DNA from: an uncultured Bacillota bacterium
Lineage (GTDB): Bacteria; Bacillota_I; Bacilli_A; RFN20; CAG-631
DNA length: 20,228 bases
Reading direction: 5' to 3'
Assembly (NCBI GenBank): GCA_905197115.1
Contig: CAJJXN010000021.1
Span: forward strand, 1 to 20,228
Both the position numbers and the translations under genes were made by a program. Under the pieces are notes generated by a model. That model did not search any database, had not been told where the DNA came from, and saw only the letters and a list, made by a program, of their open reading frames with translations. Positions within the stretch are counted from its first letter, which is position 1. Every line of letters starts with the position of its first letter. This document shows positions 15,504 to 20,228 of this stretch, piece after piece.

Positions 15504-17078
15504 TTATTTAAAATAATGTGTATCTAAAATACTTACTCTTTTTAAGAATTGATTTTTTAAATAAGTGTAATGTTCATCTAAAGAATTTAAAGCCATATAA
15601 TCTTCATGATAATGCGTTTCAATCCATAGATCAGGATTATTTAAATAAGATAAAGGCCATCTTTCTAAATTTGCTTCTTGAGCTTTTTGAAGATCTATTT
15701 TTAATTGATCCATATTAGTTAAAACATTTTCAATGATTGGCTTAATTTCTTTGTATCTAATTTTAACTTTATTTAAAAATGTAGAATCTTTAAATAAAGA
15801 GCGGTACCAATGGTCTGCATTACGAACCCATAAATCGGTGGTGTTATAATATTCATAAACTTCGCCACCAACAACTCCTAAACAAATATCAAAATCCCAA
15901 ACAGGTCCCATATTTAGTTTTCCATTGGCATATTTAACATAGAATTGACTTGTAGAACCGATATCTACATTTTTAAAAGCTTCTTGAACGAGATAATAAT
16001 CGATAAAAGAATCAACATCAATATAATCTTCATAATTTGTTAAGGAAGTAATTGCTCTATCGGTTTCAATAATATAATTTTTAATATATTCATTTTCTTG
16101 TGGAGTAGGTGGTTCAGGGAATTTGTATTCAAAAATAAATTTGCGATCTAAATCAGTTACGAAATATTCTTCATCTTCAATTAAACCTTCTCCGATTGCT
16201 CTTTCGTTTAATTCAAGCATATAACTTGGCATATTATTTTCATCACGATCGTCTTCTATATCAACGCGGCCTTCACCTGTTTGCATTTGTTCGCATAAAA
16301 GATAAAGTCCCATAAAATCATTATTAAAACGAACTTCAACAAAAATAGAAGAAGGTTGGAAACCTAAATTGTCCATTTCTCTAGCCATAGTATAAGCTAA
16401 ATAATTTCGAATATTTGATTTATCAAAGAAGTTTGCTAATAAAACCCAACTTTTGGCTTTTTTCAATCCAAATAAAGATTGTTTTTTATCAAATTTAATG
16501 CGGAATGGTTTTTTAAGTGCTGGCATAGTAGAATTACCACGCAAACGAATTCCCATTGGTGCATTTAATAAATCAATCGCATAATTTTTATCTTCAAAGT
16601 TAATTAAAGATAAAGTTCCTTTAACATATTCTTCTTTACCTTCTGGAAATTCATTGTTTTCGGTATGAATATCAATAACAGGTAGATCGTGATAGTTATT
16701 GTGGTGTGAAGTGCAATAATAAGAATAGGTAAATTTGGTGCGATCTACATTTACTTGTATTTCATGAACTCCACTTGTTTTAGCCACATTTTCTCGTAAT
16801 GATAAAGTATAATTTTGTAAAATTAAATGTTCAGCACCTTCTTTAATTGTCCAATTTAAACGATTACCAGTTGCAGGAAATTTTCTTGGTAAATTGATGG
16901 TTTCAGTAATCGTTTCAGGTATGATGGATTGTTCTTCAAACCATTTTTGATATTCCTCATAAATGGTAGAACTATTACTTGAAGAGGTTGAAGTAGGATT
17001 GTCGGTTTTTGCTTTTTGATTACAACTACTCAACAATGTAACTAGAATTAAACTAAAAATGATTTTTATTTTTTTCAT
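15504..17078 (-). CDS. CotH-kinase-family lipoprotein
   Basis: A 524-residue protein with AAAGGAG 8 nt before ATG 17078. A signal peptide ends in the lipobox LLSSC with Cys19, so it should be anchored to the outer face of the membrane; a Ser/Thr-rich linker follows (STSSSNSST). A short beta-rich domain (~55-125) precedes the CotH domain (~130-510): GIRLRGNSTMPALKKPFRIK (176-195), SWVLLANFFDKSNIRNYLA (210-228), VEVRFNNDFMGLYLLCEQ (248-264), RVDIEDD, and GPVWDFD (391-397). These are the family's conserved blocks; characterised CotH proteins are atypical protein kinases, e.g. of spore coat proteins. No spore genes are visible here, so its substrate is unknown. It lies between DUF523 and addB with 12- and 16-bp gaps. 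Confidence 0.9.
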   Translation of the reverse strand: MKKIKIIFSLILVTLLSSCNQKAKTDNPTSTSSSNSSTIYEEYQKWFEEQSIIPETITETINLPRKFPATGNRLNWTIKEGAEHLILQNYTLSLRENVAKTSGVHEIQVNVDRTKFTYSYYCTSHHNNYHDLPVIDIHTENNEFPEGKEEYVKGTLSLINFEDKNYAIDLLNAPMGIRLRGNSTMPALKKPFRIKFDKKQSLFGLKKAKSWVLLANFFDKSNIRNYLAYTMAREMDNLGFQPSSIFVEVRFNNDFMGLYLLCEQMQTGEGRVDIEDDRDENNMPSYMLELNERAIGEGLIEDEEYFVTDLDRKFIFEYKFPEPPTPQENEYIKNYIIETDRAITSLTNYEDYIDVDSFIDYYLVQEAFKNVDIGSTSQFYVKYANGKLNMGPVWDFDICLGVVGGEVYEYYNTTDLWVRNADHWYRSLFKDSTFLNKVKIRYKEIKPIIENVLTNMDQLKIDLQKAQEANLERWPLSYLNNPDLWIETHYHEDYMALNSLDEHYTYLKNQFLKRVSILDTHYFK

Positions 17079-17090
17079 TGTTTTTCTCCT

Positions 17091-17528
17091 TTAAAAATCT
17101 TCTTCTGTTAAAATATGAATGTTATGTTCTTTCAAAAGATGGGCGAATATACCATATCCTTCAATCACAGTTTGGTTAAATTCACCATTATAAATTTTTC
17201 CACATCCACAGCTAGGACTTTTTTGCTTTAATATCGCAAAGTCTATTTGGTGATCAATAGCGACTTGTAAAGCTTTATTAGCTCCTAATAAAAAATTGTT
17301 AGTCACATCTTCATTTTTTTCATTATAAACAAATGATTGTTGATTAATTTTTTTTATTTCGCTTTTTAAACGTGGAATACTTAATCCTCCCATTACTTCT
17401 GGACAAACCAAGAAAACTTCCTTGTCTTGTAAAAAATCAATAATTGCTGAATTTTTGTTGTTTTTACCATTGTATTTACAATTTTTGCCCACTAAACAAG
17501 CACTTACGAGGACCTTTTGTTTTGACAT
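17091..17528 (-). CDS. DUF523 cysteine-rich protein
   Basis: 145 residues from ATG 17528, preceded by GGTGAT; TTG/GTG codons further upstream would overlap that site. The conserved family blocks are present: SACLVGKNCKYNG (9-21), CPEVMGGLSIPR (42-53), and LKQKSPSCGCGKIYNGEF (100-117). The recurring Cys residues suggest metal or thiol chemistry, but DUF523 has no established function. It is the first gene of the operon leading to CotH and addBA. Confidence 0.9.
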   Translation of the reverse strand: MSKQKVLVSACLVGKNCKYNGKNNKNSAIIDFLQDKEVFLVCPEVMGGLSIPRLKSEIKKINQQSFVYNEKNEDVTNNFLLGANKALQVAIDHQIDFAILKQKSPSCGCGKIYNGEFNQTVIEGYGIFAHLLKEHNIHILTEEDF

Positions 17529-17540
17529 AACAATCACCAA

Positions 17541-17561
17541 GAAAAGTATAACATACTTTTC
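17541..17561 (-). promoter_or_regulatory. Extended -10 promoter overlapped by a perfect palindrome (candidate operator)
   Basis: GAAAAGTAT (17541-17549) and ATACTTTTC (17553-17561) are exact reverse complements around AAC. The minus-strand -10 TATACT (17545-17550), with TG one base upstream (17552-17553), lies inside the palindrome; no good -35 is seen. It is 13 bp upstream of the DUF523 start. No T run follows, so an operator fits better than a terminator. Confidence 0.6.
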
Positions 17562-17581
17562 ATTTTTTTAACATTTAATAA

Positions 17582-17610
17582 TTAAAAACGTTATGGATTT
17601 CCATAACGTT
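17582..17610 (-). terminator. Terminator downstream of murC and the ATPase remnant
   Basis: A perfect 10-bp stem: AACGTTATGG at 17587-17596 and CCATAACGTT at 17601-17610 with a 4-nt loop, followed on the minus strand by TTTTTAAT. It insulates the DUF523 operon from murC-side transcription. Confidence 0.8.
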
Positions 17611-17635
17611 AAGATAAACTTTAATAATTATTTTT

Positions 17636-17866
17636 CTAAATGATCATTACCATTTGCACTTCATCAAGAAGAATGTAGTACATTTCGTCATTTACAATTG
17701 ATTTTTTTGCAAAATTGTATAATTCTTCAGGGTTTCTATATTTTTTGTTGGCTATATCATCAAGATTCATTTCTATTATATGGTCCAGCTTAACACCAGA
17801 AGATATTAAATGGTCTTTAAATAAAAGATATGATTTGCCACAGCGCCGAATACCAGTTATTACTTT
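17636..17866 (-). pseudogene. Remnant of an AAA_14/DUF4143-type ATPase
   Basis: On the minus strand the frame reads KVITGIRRCGKSYLLFKDH, then GVKLDHIIEMNLDDIANKKY, then RNPEELYNFAKK and YYILLDEVQ, ending in TAG at 17636-17638. Walker A (GIRRCGKS) and Walker B (YYILLDEVQ) are the N-terminal half of the AAA_14 ATPases that carry a C-terminal DUF4143 domain. There is no start: a TAA lies directly upstream of the first codon. The C-terminal two thirds are missing; a shifted frame after DEVQMV (NDHLEKII) suggests a frameshift at the break. It is an isolated fragment inside a 438-bp gap that otherwise holds no gene. Confidence 0.8.
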
Positions 17867-17978
17867 TTAATTTAAATTTATGCATAAATATGCATTTTTA
17901 TAAAATGAAAAATTTAATATACACAATAAACTTTTGACAGAAAAAAGCTTTACATCTATGTTGAAAATTAGAATCCCA
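17867..17978. other. Intergenic DNA between murC and the ATPase remnant
   Basis: A/T-rich with no gene. The only structure seen is ATGCAT-AAAT-ATGCAT at 17880-17895. No clear terminator follows murC until the hairpin at 17587-17610. Confidence 0.5.
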
Positions 17979-19268
17979 TTAAGATAAAATTTTGATTAAT
18001 GGTTGAATAATATAATTCATATCTTTAGAACCAGTTAAAAGGATGACTGTGTTTTCGTATTGATTTTGAAAAACTTCATCATTCAATAAATGAATATTTG
18101 GGTAATTTAAAAATTGGTTTAAAATATTTTCTTCTTCTGAATTTTCTTTCATATTGATAAAAGGGATGATATAGACTTTTGGAATGTTTTTAAATATTTC
18201 AATATATTGCTCAAAAAAGAACGCGATTCGGCTATATCGATCAGGATGAAAGATGAGATTAAGAATTTTATGAGGGTATTTTTGTTTAATGGATAAGATA
18301 GTGTTTTTAATTTCGCTTGGATGATGACCATAATCGTCGATAAGAACATTGTTTTTTAGTTCTTTGATATTAAATCTTCGATGAGCAGGAGTGAAATGAC
18401 TTAAAGCAAAAATAGTTTCTTTTAAATCTTCTTTTAATATTAAATTAAGTGCAATAGTAGCTAAAGCGTCATAAAAAAGATGCTTTCCAAAAAGGGGTAA
18501 ATGCAAATGATTATACCATTGATGATGAAATCTAATATCAAAGGTCACGCCGTGTTCATCAAAAAAAACGTTTTTGGCTTGAACGTCACTATCTTTTTCA
18601 ATTCCATAAGTAAAATAAGGGACTTTTAACTCATTCCTTAATGTAGATGTTTGAGAATCATCCTGATTGATTAAAATGAAATCTTTGCTTTGATTTAAAA
18701 AAGCGAGAAAACTTTGATTGTATTGTTTTTGATTTTTGAAATAATCGACATGATCAAAATCAATATTTGTTAATACAATTATATCCGGACGATAATTTAA
18801 AAAGTTATCCTCATATTCACAAGCTTCAAATATAAAGTATTGAGAATCAATTGTTCCTTTGCCTTCGCCATCTCCAATAAGATAAGAGCAAGAATGAAAA
18901 GAATTAAGAGTAGTTTGAATCATATGAGAAGTGGTTGTTTTTCCATGTGTTCCACATATGGCAATGGATTGATAATGAGAGGCAAAATAAGATAACATTT
19001 CTTGATAAGTTAAAACAATTTTGTTTTCTTTTTTTAATTGTTCTAGAAGAGATTGCTTCCAAAATGTGTTTCCTAAAATAATATAATCATATTCTTGATA
19101 ATTCATGTTATAAATATCTTCGAATTCTATTCCTTTTTTGATAAGTTTTTCTTGTGTGAAAATATAGCGAGTTACATCACAACCTTTAACTTTAAATCCT
19201 AAATCGCTTAAAAGACAAGCCATAGCTGAAAGCCCTGTTCCTTTAATTCCAATAATATAAAATTTCAT
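17979..19268 (-). CDS. murC: UDP-N-acetylmuramate--L-alanine ligase (MurC)
   Basis: 429 residues from ATG 19268, with GGTGAT upstream; in-frame GTG codons at 19280 and 19277 are less likely. It joins L-alanine to UDP-MurNAc in the cytoplasm with ATP, the first peptide step of peptidoglycan synthesis. Visible blocks: N-terminal Rossmann IIGIKGTGLSAMACLL (5-20), ATP loop CGTHGKTTTSHM (105-116), EACEYEDNF (148-156), TNIDFDHVDYF (167-177), TPAHRRF (293-299) and DDYGHHPSEI (311-320). Length is near the usual ~440-480. It lies outside any cell-division cluster here, transcribed alone, divergent from folT. Mpl, a related ligase, is less likely given the compact length and the typical MurC N-terminus. 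Confidence 0.92.
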   Translation of the reverse strand: MKFYIIGIKGTGLSAMACLLSDLGFKVKGCDVTRYIFTQEKLIKKGIEFEDIYNMNYQEYDYIILGNTFWKQSLLEQLKKENKIVLTYQEMLSYFASHYQSIAICGTHGKTTTSHMIQTTLNSFHSCSYLIGDGEGKGTIDSQYFIFEACEYEDNFLNYRPDIIVLTNIDFDHVDYFKNQKQYNQSFLAFLNQSKDFILINQDDSQTSTLRNELKVPYFTYGIEKDSDVQAKNVFFDEHGVTFDIRFHHQWYNHLHLPLFGKHLFYDALATIALNLILKEDLKETIFALSHFTPAHRRFNIKELKNNVLIDDYGHHPSEIKNTILSIKQKYPHKILNLIFHPDRYSRIAFFFEQYIEIFKNIPKVYIIPFINMKENSEEENILNQFLNYPNIHLLNDEVFQNQYENTVILLTGSKDMNYIIQPLIKILS

Positions 19269-19283
19269 AAAAATCACCACTTC

Positions 19284-19289
19284 ATTATA
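19284..19289 (-). promoter_or_regulatory. Possible murC -10 element
   Basis: A consensus TATAAT on the minus strand 15 bp before the start codon. No acceptable -35 is found at 16-18 bp, so this is tentative. Confidence 0.35.
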
Positions 19290-19540
19290 TGCAAGTTACG
19301 ATGGTAATATTTTATAAAGATTTTATATTTAAAATACTTCTCTTGAAAAATGATTTTTTCTTTCATTATGCGTTTTTATTCAAATATTAAACGATAATAG
19401 AACTTCTAAAAATGAGACTTTAATGTTTCATGCTATAATTGTTTTAACTTTAAAGAGTGATTAGAAATTATCATTTCAATATTCAAGTGATAAGAAGATT
19501 GTTCTAATAAAGTTTATAAGCAAAATAATTTAAAATGTGC
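19290..19540. other. Divergent intergenic region between murC and folT
   Basis: A/T-rich with no coding frame of interest and no tRNA, T-box or riboswitch fold that I can recognise. An extended -10-like TGCTATAAT at about 19431-19439 (+) lacks a -35. Confidence 0.5.
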
Positions 19541-19606
19541 TTTTCAGTATATCTAATTTAGTTTATAATGGGGTATGCATTTAATCGGTCGTTAAATGAG
19601 AAGGAG
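19541..19606 (+). promoter_or_regulatory. folT promoter, leader hairpin and ribosome site
   Basis: TTTTCA (19541-19546), a 17-bp spacer and TATAAT (19564-19569). The ~40-nt leader contains CATTTAA (19578-19584) pairing with TTAAATG (19592-19598) around a 7-nt loop, then AAGGAG at 19601-19606. It is too short for a known folate (THF) riboswitch. Confidence 0.6.
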
Positions 19607-19614
19607 TGAGAGAA

Positions 19615-20228
19615 ATGAAGACAACATTTAAAAAAGATAAAATTATTCAAAATATAGCTTTAAGTGCAATGCTTGTCGTGTTATATGTTATTATTAACCG
19701 CTTCATTGCTATTAATATAGCAGCTTTTGGTTCGCCAACGTTTATACGCATTACGGTCTCAACGATTGTTTTAATTATAGCAGGGGTAGTAATGGGACCA
19801 ATTTATGGAATGCTTGTCGGTGTTGTTAGTGATATTGTTGCCGCTTTGATATTTCCTATCGGAGCCTTTTTCCCTGGGTATACATTGACATATGCGATGG
19901 CGGCTTTTATACCTGGATTCGTTTTTTATTTAGCTAAAAAATTTCATATCCGCGATTCTGTATTCTTTATTTTAAACGTGAGTATTGAGTCTGTTTTACA
20001 CATTGGTGCTATGATTTATTTATTAATAAAAAAATCGATTCCTACCTCTTCTAAAACAGAATTTGTGTTGTCTACTCCTTTATTAATCGTTGCTGTTATT
20101 TTTCTTATTTTATCTTTTGTTACGATTACGTGGGTAGGATATAAACAATTAACTAGCAAAAAAAATAAATCTTTTTATAGCGTTTCAAAAGTATGGTTTT
20201 CTTATTTAATAATTGAAATTGTTTGTTA
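19615..20228 (+). CDS. folT: Folate-family ECF transporter S component (FolT-like; 3' partial)
   Basis: ATG 19615 follows AAGGAG by 8 nt, and 204 codons are visible before the window ends. It is a hydrophobic protein with about six membrane spans. The segments RITVSTIVLIIAGVVMGPIY, GVVSDIVAALIFPIGAFFPG and YTLTYAMAAFIPGFVF give the family layout of FolT-type S components: a G-P-x-x-G loop, then a G..SD...A...P.G.(F)FPG motif and a T.T..M/L helix. S components bind the vitamin and dock on the shared EcfAA'T energising module, usually encoded elsewhere. Folate is the likely substrate by resemblance; a related vitamin cannot be excluded. Confidence 0.85.
   Translation, partial: MKTTFKKDKIIQNIALSAMLVVLYVIINRFIAINIAAFGSPTFIRITVSTIVLIIAGVVMGPIYGMLVGVVSDIVAALIFPIGAFFPGYTLTYAMAAFIPGFVFYLAKKFHIRDSVFFILNVSIESVLHIGAMIYLLIKKSIPTSSKTEFVLSTPLLIVAVIFLILSFVTITWVGYKQLTSKKNKSFYSVSKVWFSYLIIEIVC

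Noticed and set aside
18149..18349. 66-codon minus-strand ORF inside murC
   Set aside because: Out-of-frame shadow of a gene with intact motifs.
19290..19614. Folate riboswitch or T-box upstream of folT
   Set aside because: No THF-riboswitch core and no T-box GGTGG element; the predicted leader is only ~40 nt.
1..20228. Mycoplasma-type code with TGA as tryptophan
   Set aside because: Conserved tryptophans (e.g. DPWW of the SNF2 gene) use TGG and TGA ends toxin 2.
1..20228. CRISPR array, tRNA, rRNA or complete insertion sequence
   Set aside because: No regular spaced repeats, cloverleaf-forming segments, rRNA stretches or transposase frames were seen.

Overview
The window is strongly A+T-rich DNA (estimated by eye, not computed) from a low-GC Gram-positive-type bacterium. 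Pointers are an AddAB rather than RecBCD nuclease, a CotH lipoprotein, an ECF vitamin transporter S component and strong AGGAGG-like ribosome binding sites. TGG encodes tryptophan throughout and TGA ends at least one gene (toxin 2), so this looks like the standard bacterial code and not the Mycoplasma code. A gut Bacilli/Erysipelotrichia- or RF39-like lineage is my best guess, but the sequence alone does not settle it.

Region 1 (1-3480, + strand) is the decaying tail of a polymorphic toxin locus. It opens inside a toxin gene whose visible part is the end of a HINT (Hedgehog/intein-type) self-processing domain followed by a small GIY-YIG-like nuclease tip. Next come a zinc-ribbon putative immunity gene, a frameshifted second immunity-like gene and a strong terminator. 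A second, displaced cassette follows. It begins with a 76-bp near-copy of the HINT end (broken by a deletion/frameshift), then an unrecognised toxin tip overlapping a DUF3885-like immunity gene, then two stacked remnants: a degraded copy of the frameshifted immunity gene and a broken CPCC-family gene. This is the most interesting part of the window. It looks like an orphan toxin-tip cassette with a homology patch that could let it recombine into the parent toxin.

Region 2 (3418-4510) holds a formate/nitrite-type (FNT) channel gene on + and a convergent small cysteine-rich DUF3795 gene on -. They share a bidirectional terminator.

Region 3 (4484-17561, - strand) is the chromosomal core. Reading 3' to 5' on the page, a promoter with an overlapping palindrome at 17541-17561 drives DUF523, a CotH lipoprotein, addB, addA, mscL and an ABC exporter. 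Spacings are tight (12 bp, 16 bp, a 14-bp overlap, 44 bp, 24 bp). A terminator follows the ABC gene, and a separate SNF2/SWIM helicase gene has its own promoter and terminator.

Region 4 (17587-20228) holds a terminator, a headless and tailless AAA_14-type ATPase remnant, murC on -, and, divergent from it, a folate-family ECF transporter S component (FolT-like) that runs off the right edge.
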